From contig JASANG010003710.1 of the NCBI GenBank assembly GCA_030248215.1, positions 1-64,000 on the forward strand: 64,000 bases of DNA, in the 5' to 3' direction. Positions within the stretch are counted from its first letter, which is position 1; each line of letters begins with the position of its first letter. The notes under the pieces were generated by a model, which was not told the origin of the DNA, made no database searches, and was given only the letters and a program-made list of their open reading frames with translations. This stretch comes from Enoplolaimus lenunculus. Lineage: Eukaryota; Nematoda; Enoplea; Enoplida; Thoracostomopsidae. Shown here piece by piece: positions 22,033 through 32,444 of the stretch. A program made the translations under genes and the position numbers.

Positions 22033-22293
22033 TACACTGTAAATCCGAGTGAGTAGATTTTAACTAAGAATGAGTTGAATCACTCAGTCTGAGTTAAGAA
22101 TTTCAGAACTCAGAATTGTGAGTCAATAAAACTCACTCTGACTTAATTATTCAACTTACACGGAATAAACTGAACTCAGTGTGAGAATCAACTCAACTCA
22201 GAATGAGGTAATGTTAACTGTTATTTTAACTGAGAAATAACTATTAACTCTCTAACTGAGTTTATTAATCAATTCATTGGAATTTACAGTGTA
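22033..22293. repeat. Family A MITE
   Basis: TTACACTGTAAATCCGAGTG to GGAATTTACAGTGTA. Confidence 0.85.
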
Positions 22294-22429
22294 ACGCATC
22301 CAGTGGTATCTTTTCAAGCAGGTATTATCGCAACCACTATTCAGATTTTACCGAAATCAAAATACCACTAGTGTTAGTCAATGTATCTATTTGAATCATA
22401 AATAAACTATTGTTTCATAAAAAATATGG

Positions 22430-22575
22430 CCCATGTTAAGGGGCGTCCAGGTTTCTGGTAGATCCATAAAACAGTAAGTTTAGATTCTACATTACATTTT
22501 TTTGCTTAGACTTACGCTTAGGCTTAGGAATACGCTTAATCTACTGTTACGCCCCTTAAAGTAACATTGGCCAAA
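22430..22575. repeat. Family B3 MITE with short TTAGGC core
   Basis: Ends GGCCCATGTTAAGGGGCGTC and GCCCCTTAAAGTAACATTGG. It is flanked by AAAAATAT and AAAAATGT, an 8 bp target duplication with one mismatch, as expected for hAT-type insertion. Confidence 0.85.
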
Positions 22576-22856
22576 AATGTTAACGGTGATCAGCACAGAG
22601 AATAACAAATTTCGTTGTTTAGAATGTTATTATTGAACGACGACAAATCAGGGGAAATTAAAAACAGTTAGCGACTTTTTACTGTTGCTGACTGTCACCG
22701 CATCGACAACTGCTTCAACAACTAAAAATTCCGTTCAATAAAACATAAAATTTAAATCCTTTACAAACTTTGACCGAGACTGATTTGCATTCTGCTATGG
22801 TCGTTGCAGTAGTAGCAAAAATTAAAAAAGTTTTAAATTTACTTGAAAGATTTAAA
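22576..22856. other. Intergenic, nothing recognised
   Basis: AT-rich; no gene or repeat end seen. Confidence 0.3.
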
Positions 22857-23250
22857 ATAAAGATATGTCGTAAATTTAGCATGTTTTTTGAAATTTTATG
22901 AGAAATAAAACAACATTCATGAATTTTTCAAGGCGAACTGTAATAAAATAAGTGTATATACATATGTGTCGAAATATGTAGAAAGCACCACAATTAGGTT
23001 GTTTATGGTTGTTTTGGACCAATATCCGCACTAGCGACAGTATACCAGCTACAATAAAGATATGTCGTAAATTTAGCATGTTTATTAATTTTTATGTGAA
23101 ATAAAACAACATTCATGAATTTTTCAAGGCGAACTGTAATAAAATAAGTGTATATACATATGTGTCGAAATATGTAGAAAGCACCACAATTAGGTTGTTT
23201 ATGGTTGTTTTGGACCAATATCCGCACTAGCGACAGTATACCAGCTACAT
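22857..23250. repeat. Near-perfect 197 bp tandem duplication
   Basis: The unit starting AAGATATGTCGTAAATTTAG at about 22860 recurs at about 23057 and runs to CAGTATACCAGCTACA in both. Differences are a handful of bases and a short indel around the poly-T, so the duplication is young. Confidence 0.9.
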
Positions 23251-23827
23251 CGGGTCATCCACGTAATACTGTGTACGCTACTGTAAAGAATTGTACCCAC
23301 ATGCGAGTACCTAAGTTCCTAATTGTAGTGTTTATAAATTATATATCTAAAAGTCACCCACACTATGCGTACACCCGGCTGACCACAGAGAGCCCTCTGA
23401 ACAGCGTATACTTTGTTACACTATCGCACATACAGATGCCTCTTTGTCGATACGTTATAGAAAGGACCGTTGTTTTGTCCAGAGTCTGTCAGAAGGATCA
23501 GAAGGACATTCGCTTGTTGGATAACACAAAGTCTGTCCGAAGGGACTCTGTTAACCAATTATAGAGAGTCTGTGCGAAGGAACTCTTTGTCAGACACTGT
23601 CCAAATAGTGTCCACGTTGTCCGTACTCCCTCCGAAGGGACTACCGCCATAACAGACTATATATGTATGCCCTCTGCAATGTCCAAATATCCCAAAAACA
23701 GTATTGTTTTGTACCTCCCTCGCAGACAAGTGAGTGGACAATTTTGTTCATTAACGTAGACAGTATAACGTGCATGACGCAAACTGCCAAACCAATTTGT
23801 TCGTTTAAATGCGTTATAACTTTTGCT
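23251..23827. other. Intergenic between IDO and sulfotransferase
   Basis: 23480-23640 has several near repeats of GAGTCTGTCNGAAGG / GAAGGGACT. Nothing else was recognised. The 3' UTR of the sulfotransferase gene should start here on the reverse strand. Confidence 0.35.
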
Positions 23828-26800
23828 TCACGACATACTGCCATACATTGCCCATTTGCAAACGAAATGAACTTGTATAGTTTTTTCTGCCTGCTCGCAA
23901 GTCGATATGACCCAATCAGGTAATTGAAGTTGAAATGCAACGTAGTCAATTGAATAAGTACGAAAAATAATATCAATTGCAGTTAGGTTGCTGCGAAGTT
24001 GTTGCAATATTGCAGTATGAGCGTCCGGTCGAACGCTTTGATCGATGCGACTCGTGTGTGACTTATACAGCGGATCGCTTTGTTTACGTCCCACGTAATC
24101 ATTGATTGATGTTTGCAGAAATTTTAATTGCCTGTAAAATCAAACGAAAACGAATTGTTTTGGAAATTTTTCTGGGTTGCACGTTTGACTCTGGCGGAGT
24201 CGAATTTGACTCAGTTTGTGTAGTACCGTAGAGCCTATTTCGGAGAGAGTCAATTTGACTCACTATTTTTTGCCGTGTAGAACAGGGCCAGATTGTTTTC
24301 CGGAGGGGCTATAATAGAGTCAGTTTAACCTTTAGACTATTTTTTGCGTAGACTTAGGCTTAGGAATAGGCGCATCCATACGGTTAGGCTTAGGCTTTAG
24401 GTTTAAGAATATGCTTATACTACTGTTCCGGCTCTGTTCTATACATGGGCCAATTTTTCTGTACTATTGATGGCCCATGTTTAGTTTTAGGGCCGTCCCG
24501 GTCTCTGTGGGGTTTGTAAAAGAGTAGGCTTGACACCGAAGATACCTCAACTTGGTTCCTTTTTCTTTTTTAGTGGGGTCATATTTGTCCAGTTGGTAGG
24601 CACTTCCTCAGAAAAGGCGAATCTCTCCCAGGCAGAGGTTTAGGGTTCTGGTGTACAAACTTGGGAAAAAAGTAGAAGATATATTTCTTTATCGCTGGTT
24701 TTTAAAAATTGGTTGATGGAAATGCTATGCATAATTCGCAGATTCTGTTTTGCACCTGCTGGGATAACTTTATGAGGCCCATGTATAGAACAGGGCCGGA
24801 ACAGTAGTATAAGCATATTTCTAAGCCTAAGCCTAAGCCTAAGAGTATGGACGAACCTATTTCTAAGCCTAAACCAAAAATAGTCTAAAGCTTAAACTGA
24901 CTCTATTATAGCACCGCCGGAAAACCATGCGGCCCTGTTCTATACATGGGCCGCTTATGAATTATACACCCCTCGATATTTAAACAGTGTATTAAGCAGT
25001 GATATTTCAGTTTAAAGTGAGGCTTTACGTGTGAATTGCTTGTAAAAAATGCAGTAGTCGCAGTCGCGGAATCACACTTCAGTTTGAATTTCAATGTGGC
25101 CCGTTCTCCTTGAAACGTAAAACGACTCATGTATATATAGATCAAGGGATGGCTGACTATCGATAGAATCTCCGTTGCAGTGGTTTAAATCACACAGAGC
25201 CAAACCAAATCAGCTCAAATTAAGGTGGCCAACACAAGTCTTTATTAATCAGTAGCAATCTTCTAAACCGAATGCCCAGAGGCAGTTGCAGAATAGCAAA
25301 CGATTTTCGAGTTTGTATGTTTTATACTCATAACAATCATCGTGTTGGTCATGGTACTTCCTTTAGAGCAACCAGTTAAAATAGGTGGTTAAGAAACAAA
25401 AATTGATGCTCGCAAACCGAAAAAAAACGCAAAACCAAGTTTCGGATATCCGAAATAGAAAGTTTAATTTTCGATATCCGGATATCCGAATATATCTGGA
25501 TATCGGCAAGAATTACCGACATCCGGATAAGAAAACACTAAAACTTTTAAGACAGTGTATCATTCATAGTTCTCTCATGACATGCTGCAAATTTCAGTGA
25601 GTTGATTTTAACTCAGAATGAATTGAATTCACTTAAAGGTGTAAGCTGTGAATTAAGTCTTTCAGAACTCAGAATTCTGAATTGATTGAACTCATTCTGA
25701 GTTAATTAATCAACTCACCCGGAATTAAGTCAGCACAGAGTGGGTTAATAATGTTTTACTGACATTAACTCAGAAATAAAGCAAAAATAACCAATTTTCC
25801 ATCATGAGTTACTTAATCAACTCATTGGAATTTACTATACACACGGTTCCACAATATACACATAATGAAGCTAAATTCAATAAGCGACGTACCGGGTTCC
25901 ACCCCATCCAGTGTCAATTAGATTTGCAGGCACACCCTGATTCTTAAACCGATCCCGTATAATATTTTGAAATCGGTGCGATTTGTTGTATACAAATATT
26001 TCATTGTAGTAACTGATATATCGCCGAAAATCACAATACCAGAATTGAGGATAGTAATGATCTGCAGCTAAGTCAGCACTGCTCATTGTATCGTCCAATC
26101 GCATTGACCACTGGTTCAAAACGTTAAAATTCTGTTCTACAAAACATGGTATAAAATTGTGACACTTGTAGCAGCGAATACGGCTTGTACCGGTCACATG
26201 CGTACCGCATTTGTCTAACCAGCCAGATATCAGTCGGTCAATAGGTTCTCGAACAACCGCCCACTTTTGCCATGACGTATTTGTAAAGATACTTTCACTA
26301 AAAAATATATTAATACGCTGTTCGATTGTCAAATAAATAGCAGTAAAATTAAGTGTCAAAAGCCTTTTATTGAAAAGCAGTTGTATTGCGTTATTTTAAC
26401 GTCGTTGTCATAACGGCCGGTGTAAAGATCAGGGACGGATCGTTTTTCTGTGCACTGTAAATTCCAGTGAGTTATTTAATCAATTCAGACGGAAAGCTAG
26501 TTATTTCTGAGTTAATAACAGTAAACTTTAACTCACTCTGAGTTGACTTGATTCTCACTGTGAGTTGAGTTGATTCTGGGTGAGCTGCTTAATTAACTCA
26601 GAATGAATTGAATCAACTCAAAATTCTGAGTTCTGATAGTCCTAACTCAGACTGAGTGATTCAACTCATTTTGAGTTGAAATCAACTCACCGGAATTTAC
26701 AGTGTGGGACTGCAATAGAGTAAAGCTTAAGCTTCAGACTAATTTTTTTGGTTGGCTTAGGCTTAGGAATATGCAGATTCTTACGCTTAGGCGTTAGGCT

Positions 26801-29247
26801 TGGGCTTAGGCGTTAAAGAATGAGTATTTTCCTAAGCCGTTATTGTCACGACAGAAGTTCCAGACAACCTTTCCGTCCGAAAGAAATTGTCATCGGTTGC
26901 TTTAATGATTTTGAAGCATCTCTACCTGTGTTTTAAAAATTGTAGTATTTTAATCTGCACCCTAAAAACAATTAGTTTCTTGCGTAGTATCATTCAACAT
27001 GCCTTCTATTAAAATACCCTATATTTGCGCAAATATTCCGCAGTATATGGTCGACAGGTCAAAATGAGACCGGATATTAATTTACAGGATACCGGAATCA
27101 GATACGGATATGAGTTATTGCCGAATATTAAACCGGAACTGGACATCCGGTCGCACCCTGTGTCAGGCATTTATTGGAAGACATCTGTCTCATTTTAAGT
27201 GAAACCGAGTCTTAGATTGAAACGTTAACTATACGGCCAATGTGAAGAACAGGGCCGGAACTGTATTAAGCATATTCTTAAGCCTATGCCTAGCCTAAGC
27301 ATAAGTTTAAGCGCAAAAATGAGCATATTTCTATGCCTTATCCTAAGTAAACCTTAAAACCAAGCAAACAAATTAGTCTAAAGCTTAAGCTTAATCTATT
27401 CCAGTCCTACAGAAAAACTTTCCGCCCCCTGATCTTTACATGAGCCCACTATACATACAGTCCAGTCTGAGAACACTATGGTATAGTATCACAGTTCAAA
27501 AGCAATTAGTTATATAACCACAATCCTTTGTTGGTTATAAAACGTTGACGTGCCTGTTCGGCAACTTGTGAAACTTTTGCAACAAATCACCGCATGGCTG
27601 CTGTTTATGTGCAACTTTATAATTAAAATTTGCGAGTTCAGCAACATTTGGATCACTTTCGTTGTTGATTTGCATACGGCAAAATATCCCTGCAATTAAA
27701 AAATTAACAAAATGACTACAAAGTTCGCGTCACACAATAAAAGGGTTGCGCCATACCTTTGGTGACCTTCCGGCGCCCTCCGTACACCGCCCATCACCAG
27801 TACGGCGCCGCAAGTCAGCGTGCGTCACCCGCCCGGTGCCGTACGTCACCATGCGGTATCGTACGCTAATTAAACTCACGTACGGTACCGTGTAGTAACG
27901 ACACACGGCGCCAGACGGTCACGGACGGCGCCAGACGGTCACGGACGGCGCCAGACGGTCACGGACGGCGCCAGACGGTCACGGACGGCGTCGTACAGGT
28001 GACAGATGGTGTCGGACGGCGCCGCCCGACAAATATAGCGCAACGCCTTTTTGTGCTAAAACCATAAATTAGCAAAATACTTACATATCACAGTTTTGTT
28101 CGGCGTTGTTGTAGTAAAAATTTGCAGAAAATATTATATAAACTTGTTTATTTTACAGCATACTACTGTCACCATGCGAGTGTCATGATATGTTTGAAAA
28201 TGTCTGCAAAGTTGTGGTAAACTAGATTGATTGTCCTGTAGAATGTCATATAATAACAAAATTTGAAATTTGAATTTTTTCTACTTAGTAATATATTTTG
28301 GGAAAAATTCAGCGAGAAACAAAAATGTAGAAGCTAATTCAACTTTCGAAATCATTTAATGCTGCATTATCTGACATTTTACTCTTTTATTAGCGCGAAC
28401 AAATTCCATTGTCTTGCATATTATCATATGATATTCGCATAAAGGTCTCACAGTATCATATGACAAATTGCTATTTGTATGCGATGATCGCTTGAGATCA
28501 GTTATTTGTAAGTCAATGTCATGTAACATTCATATTTTGTCTACATAACCGCTATTCGGATCACATAATTTTATGTTGACGTCGAATCAACTAGGACAAA
28601 ACGTGTTCCAAGTTTCCCCAGTTATAACGTGATCTCCGCATGTGTTTAAAGTAAATCCGTGCGTGATATGTCTACACTGCAAAAAATACTGAGTCAAATT
28701 GACACTCTTCGAACTAGGCTCTACAGGACTACACAAACTGAGTCAAATTCGACTCGGCCAGAGTCAAACGTGCGACACCAGTGAGTCAAATTTGACTCTA
28801 GTCAAACGTGCGACACCAGTGAGTCAAATTTGACTCTGGCGGAGTCGAATTTGGCTCAGTTCGTGTTGTCCCGTAGAGCATATTTCTGAGAGAGTCAATG
28901 TAACTCACCATTTGTTGCAGTGTATCACATTTACCTTTGAACTGTGAACATGCTACTTTTGGTATCCAGCAAAAAAGCAATTTTAATTTTTCATCTATAA
29001 TCGGTGTATTGTAGTAGTACGAGTATGGTTTGAAACTTCTTGGAGGCTGAAGAGAGTAACGAAAAAGTTCTGCATGCAGTGAAATACGAAATTGTCGGCT
29101 GTTAATTAAACTCTCATTGAGGATTCTATATTCATTAGTGATTACGAGTGACGGTAACACAAGCATTGGTGATAGCAGTTCGATACCAATCAGAAAAGCA
29201 CAAATTAAAACGCAAAATAACCACGGTTTATTAGTTAGTAAATCCAT
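23828..29247 (-). CDS. Carbohydrate-type sulfotransferase, type II membrane, four exons
   Basis: Would transfer sulfate from PAPS to a glycan in the Golgi lumen. Reverse-strand exons: 29247-28935, 27689-27566, 26297-25893, 24131-23828; phases 1, 2, 2 match, giving 381 aa. Residues about 8-28 (LFCVLICAFLIGIELL) form a signal-anchor. The 5'-phosphosulfate loop is FCWIPKVACSQFKG at the end of exon 1. The 3'-phosphate motif VVREPIDRLISGWLDKC is in exon 3, followed by CYKCHNFIPC. Exon 4 reads SHTSRIDQSV then LRSNLTAIDIIFRTYSIDYV, typical of the C-terminal part of the nematode Sulfotransfer_2-like family. This family assignment is from memory of its motifs. The last about 27 codons to the stop look less conserved, and a further splice (GTCATA donor after LPDW) is possible. 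The exon 2 donor (GTTGCC) is weak but is the one that keeps frame. The gene is convergent with IDO. Introns are packed with MITEs. Confidence 0.88.
24177..24282. repeat. Right half of a family C element
   Basis: ACGTTTGACTCTGGCGGAGT to CACTATTTTTTGCCGTGTAG. It joins directly to a family B1 copy and starts about 45 bp from the exon 4 acceptor of the sulfotransferase. Confidence 0.7.
24283..24452. repeat. Family B1 MITE with TTAGGC core
   Basis: AGAACAGGGCCAGATTG to CTCTGTTCTATACATGGGCC; the left terminus was lost at the junction with the family C half. Confidence 0.8.
24470..24540. repeat. Family B3 fragment
   Basis: TGGCCCATGTTTAGTTTTAG and the GTCCCGGTCTCTGTGGGGTT stretch are like one end of B3; the remainder is absent. 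Confidence 0.55.
24775..24952. repeat. Family B1 MITE, well preserved
   Basis: GCCCATGTATAGAACAGGGC to GCCCTGTTCTATACATGGGC. TTTATGAG on the left and GCTTATGA on the right suggest a target duplication of about 8 bp. The core has CCTAAG in triplicate. Confidence 0.9.
24960..25535. repeat. Family E element, long form
   Basis: Homologous along most of its length to 7960-8490 (shared GTTGCAGTGGTTTAAATCA, CTCATAACAATCA). It ends in GATATCCGGATATCCG repeats. The left ATATCCGG end seems to be missing. Confidence 0.65.
25571..25839. repeat. Family A MITE, sulfotransferase intron 3
   Basis: ATGCTGCAAATTTCAGTGAG to GGAATTTACTATACA. Its right end lies about 50 bp from the exon 3 donor. Confidence 0.8.
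26408..26840. repeat. Family B2 MITE carrying a nested family A MITE
   Basis: The outer element starts GTGTAAAGATCAGGGACGG. It is interrupted at 26452 by a complete family A copy (CACTGTAAATTCCAGTGAG to GGAATTTACAGTG, about 26453-26704) and resumes TGGGACTGCAATAGAGTAAA with GGCTTAGG units. Against uninterrupted copies (TTCTGTGGGACT) the inserted piece is bounded by TG on both sides, so the target duplication is 2 bp. Confidence 0.85.
27100..27165. repeat. Decayed family D/E fragment
   Basis: ACCGGAATCAGATACGGATA to GGACATCCGGTCGCACCCTG; only the right end is clear. Confidence 0.45.
27231..27447. repeat. Family B element with mixed ends
   Basis: Left end GGCCAATGTGAAGAACAGGG plus ACTGTATTAAGCAT is type B1; right end TTTCCGCCCCCTGATCTTTA is type B2. 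The core has CCTAAGC-like units. It starts the stretch before sulfotransferase exon 2. Confidence 0.75.
27742..28043. repeat. GC-rich TIR element with a 20 bp x4 tandem array
   Basis: AAGGGTTGCGCCATACCTTT on the left, AATATAGCGCAACGCC on the right, imperfectly inverted. At about 27904-27985 the 20-mer CGGCGCCAGACGGTCACGGA occurs four times in a row without visible change. It sits in sulfotransferase intron 1 and stands out in GC content. Confidence 0.85.
28140..28665. repeat. Family F region (TATCATATGATA words)
   Basis: Several ATCATATGATATT and TCATATGACA words plus the ending CAAAACGTGTTCCAAG. The same words in related order are at 50570-50700 and 57480-57770. The ends are not defined. 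Confidence 0.5.
28676..28924. repeat. Family C MITE with internal duplication, beside exon 1 donor
   Basis: CACTGCAAAAAATACTGAG to CACCATTTGTTGCAGTG. A block of about 39 bp (GTCAAACGTGCGACACCAGT onward) is repeated head-to-tail at about 28762 and 28801. The element ends about 11 bp from the sulfotransferase exon 1 donor. Confidence 0.85.
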
Positions 29248-29454
29248 TACCAGAAACCTGTAAATTTTAAATCACTTGAAATTAGGTTTGTCATACCGGT
29301 CAACATTGAACCAAATAATAGCAGATCACGTTTATCACAGTCTTCTATAAAATACTTATGTCATCCATCATTCAACGAATAATTTCTGTCTTAGTGGGTA
29401 TTAATAGAGTATACTTGTGAACTGGTTATAAAATTTCCAACACGGGCGACTGGT
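29248..29454 (-). promoter_or_regulatory. Upstream region of the sulfotransferase gene
   Basis: About 200 bp of AT-rich sequence before the proposed ATG (reverse strand). No TATA box or trans-splice acceptor can be singled out, so this is a placement only. Confidence 0.2.
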
Positions 29455-29845
29455 ATTCGTTTGGCCTTTCCAGAGGGTACCCCCCTTGTTATTCGGTTAC
29501 AGACTGTTATTTATGTTTAACCCACGCTCCGCCGCCCTTCGTTACTGATATATATATCCTGTATATACTGCAATTATCCGTTGAATTAAACGTTTGTTTC
29601 TCTTGCATCAAAAACTTGAGCGATAATGCAAAATTATACTTAGGAACGTATTTTAAAACTTAAGTATGCCTTAAAGTTTCGACCTCAACATTATTTGAGC
29701 CTCGAGTCATTTATGCATTACAATTTGGGATAATTGACATTTATGAACTCTAATTAGGGTTTAGGGACACTATCCGCTTGCGGACTCTTATTAGGGAAAC
29801 GGACTCCTAATGATTGGGACTCAAAATGGGGACCCCCTCTGAGAT
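29455..29845. repeat. Right end of a fold-back element (partial)
   Basis: Matches 49790-50160 in the same orientation (CCAGAGGGTACCCC, GCTCCGCCGCCCTTC, AATTAGGGTTTA, CTTATTAGGGA). The outermost about 30 bp are missing. Confidence 0.75.
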
Positions 29846-29887
29846 GAATTTGTTTTGCTTCTAAAGCAAAAATTAAGACTATATAAA

Positions 29888-30257
29888 GGTGCAACCGGAA
29901 TTCCGGTTTTGGCATTTTTTCACCTTCCTGTTCTGGTACCGATGAATCGGGATTAAATTTTGATCGGTGGAAGTTAAAATATTTTACTAGAAATGACAAT
30001 AGAAAATAAATAGATTTCATTAGTATAGTATATCAACAATGACAATTGCCGAAAATAAACCATCGAAAACAGATTTGGCTTCCATGGATTATGAAAATCT
30101 AAAATACAGCCGACAAAGTGAACACCTATCTCCAACTATTTCAAAAATGATACTGCGCATAAATTTTTCGGCGGCATATATTTTTCATTTTCCGGTTTTG
30201 GTTCCGGTAATTTGTTCAATTTCGTGTTCCAGTGAATTGGAATTCCGGTTCCACCCT
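29888..30257. repeat. Family D MITE
   Basis: AGGTGCAACCGGAATTCCGG to GGAATTCCGGTTCCACCCTG; 370 bp with the usual interior words (GCCGAAAATAAACCATCGAA), shared with the copy at 2098. Confidence 0.8.
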
Positions 30258-30461
30258 GGAATACATGGGTAAAATTTGTATCAAGACCAATAGCTGTATA
30301 ATTTTGACATTATATGAAAGTTCTGTATTAATATAAATTTTGGATTCGAGGCGGAAACTAACAGACGTTGGGTCTGCAGCCGCAAAGTGTCGTAACATAT
30401 GTATTAGGGACTTGCGCCGAAAAAAATACGCTTAGCATAAATTTTGCACACGTTCGAAACA

Positions 30462-30640
30462 ATGGCGGATCCATAGGGGGCCACCCCGGCCATGGCCCCT
30501 TCCAACTGCATCTCGACAAAAATTATATAGCAATTTTATGACAATAGTTCGTGGTTTGTGTGTGGGTCAAAAATAAGTTTATTACCTGTGAAATTTTGCC
30601 CCCCCCCGTTTCGAGATCCTGGATCCGCCACTGGTTCTAA
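30462..30640. repeat. Short TIR element (GGCGGATCC ends)
   Basis: ACAATGGCGGATCCATAGGG on the left and CCTGGATCCGCCACTGGT on the right; about 180 bp. Only one full copy was seen here. Confidence 0.65.
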
Positions 30641-31036
30641 ATAAATTAAATATACCTAAATTTTTTAGTAAATTATAGGCAGATGCAAGTTTTTTCAACG
30701 CTGGTTTTTGAATTTACAAGTTAATTTTTCAAAAAAAACTCGCAAGGGAGGGTGGATTCCGTTTTCAACCTTACTTTAATACGCCCTACCAGCCATACTA
30801 TAACACGCAGTAGTTAATTTGTTTAGTATGAAAACATAACATATTTGGCAATGGGTCTACATTTAGAATTGAACAAAATATTTTTAATTCAGTGTCAATT
30901 GTTATTTTTGACTGCGATATAAATAATTTAGCTGCAGATACAATAGAAAACCATTAATATACTAACGCAAATGCATATCTAACAACGAAAACTATTTAGC
31001 TGAACATTAATAGCTCTGATTTCCTGTTTGCTGTAG
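30641..31036. other. Intergenic, nothing recognised
   Basis: AT-rich, no gene or repeat end identified. Confidence 0.3.
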
Positions 31037-31297
31037 TAATCCGAATAAGGGGGTGCAATAAGAGAGGGTTCTCATTTTAAGTCCCCATCAATAGGAGTCC
31101 GTATCCTTAATAATAGTCCAAATATCAATTATCTCAATTGTTGTGTATAAATGACTCCAGGACAAATCAAGTTGAGTTCAAATCTTTAAAACGTACTTAA
31201 GTTTTGAAAGTACATTCCTAAGTGTAACTTTGCATTATCGTTCAAGCTATTGACACAAGACAAATTAACGTTTAATTCAACGAATACCCCCTCTGGC
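31037..31297. repeat. Left end of a fold-back element (partial)
   Basis: GTAGTAATCCGAATAAGGGG onward matches 48004-48290 in the same orientation. With 29455-29845 it forms an arrangement of right end then left end, the opposite of the intact copy at 48004. Confidence 0.75.
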
Positions 31298-31321
31298 TCT
31301 TGTTTTTTTGTAAACAAAGCG

Positions 31322-31830
31322 TATATGTGTTATATGTGTACTACAGTGTGTTGGAGAATTCACAATGCCGGTAGCCAAGGGTAGGCAAGGGTGTTCAACG
31401 ACCTGCAATATTTTGGCCCACCTAGAACTAGTTTCATTCAATATTTATCCATTAGCCCACGACCCCCGGCAGCTATGCATAAAATCTAGAACGCTTTTTA
31501 TCGGGCATTAACTCGTTGCTAGCGTATGTTCATTTCAACCTACAGTGCACTGGCGAACTCATCGGGCCGGTAGCCAAGGGAAACAAGATGACTCAACGCC
31601 CTGCAAAATTTTGGCCCACCTGGAACTAGTTTTCATTCAATATTTATTTTTCAGCCCTGCGATCGCCTGCGGCTATGCATAAAACCCTCGAAACTTTCTT
31701 ATTGGGCATAAACGTATTTGGTAGCATATGTGTATTTAAACCTTCTGCGACAGGGAAATTCACAGGTCCGGCATCCAAGGGAAGCAAGACTGGCTATGAA
31801 TAAAATCTCGAACCTTGCTTATCCCTCGTC
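31322..31830. repeat. Three tandem units of about 190 bp
   Basis: Units share GGTAGCCAAGGG, TTTTGGCCCACCTNGAACTA, GGCTATGCATAAAA and ATCGGGCAT-like words. Starts are near 31322, 31509 and 31710; the third has lost its middle. Confidence 0.75.
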
Positions 31831-32019
31831 TGTATCCTGCTCAACTTTTTTGGGCCGTTGGAAAATAATTAGGAGGGGTATACAGCGATTTGCGATGATT
31901 TGTAGAGCTAGTTTGATACTTTTCTACAGGGCTAACATTTTTTCCACTTTGACAATGATCCAATCGTTTCAGGTTGATATCTCTTCACGTTTTTTATGTC
32001 TCTGTTTTCCGAACCAATG

Positions 32020-32215
32020 CATAGAATAGGGACATAAATGGTACAGTATACGCGCTATTTACTAAGCCTAAGCCTAGACAAGTGTGCAACAATAAACTTA
32101 TATACCTAAGCCTTGCCTAAGCAAAATAGTTATCTTATTAAACGGTTAAACTATAATACCCTATTGCAGTCCTGCGGAAAAACGACCCGCCCCTAATTTT
32201 TACATGGGCCGTTTT
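32020..32215. repeat. Family B2 element, decayed
   Basis: GCATAGAATAGGGACATAAA on the left, GCCCCTAATTTTTACATGGG on the right, CTAAGCCTAAGCCTAG inside. Confidence 0.65.
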
Positions 32216-32444
32216 CCGTATGAAAGAACGATTACTTTTTAACTGTTATGTTCATTGTGTCTATGTTGTATGTAAAAGTCAACATGTTTTATTTTTATTC
32301 TTCGCTGTTTAATTCGCGTAAAAAGAACAAAATACAAGCATACACATGCAAAAGCAAATTCGCAACTGCACGGGTCATTTACGGTCCTATTTGGCCATAT
32401 CCAGCCAACAAAACTTTTCTACAGCGCCGAAAGAACATTTGTTC

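Noticed and set aside
23641-23976. Reverse 111-codon frame and forward 86-codon frame at the same place
   Set aside because: Both overlap the last sulfotransferase exon or its 3' flank in other frames.
27510-27695. Reverse 61-codon frame with its own ATG
   Set aside because: Another frame of the same segment is sulfotransferase exon 2, supported by phase on both sides.
28140-28665. Regulatory cluster from repeated CATATG/ATCATATGAT words
   Set aside because: The same words in the same order occur at two other places, so they belong to a dispersed repeat.
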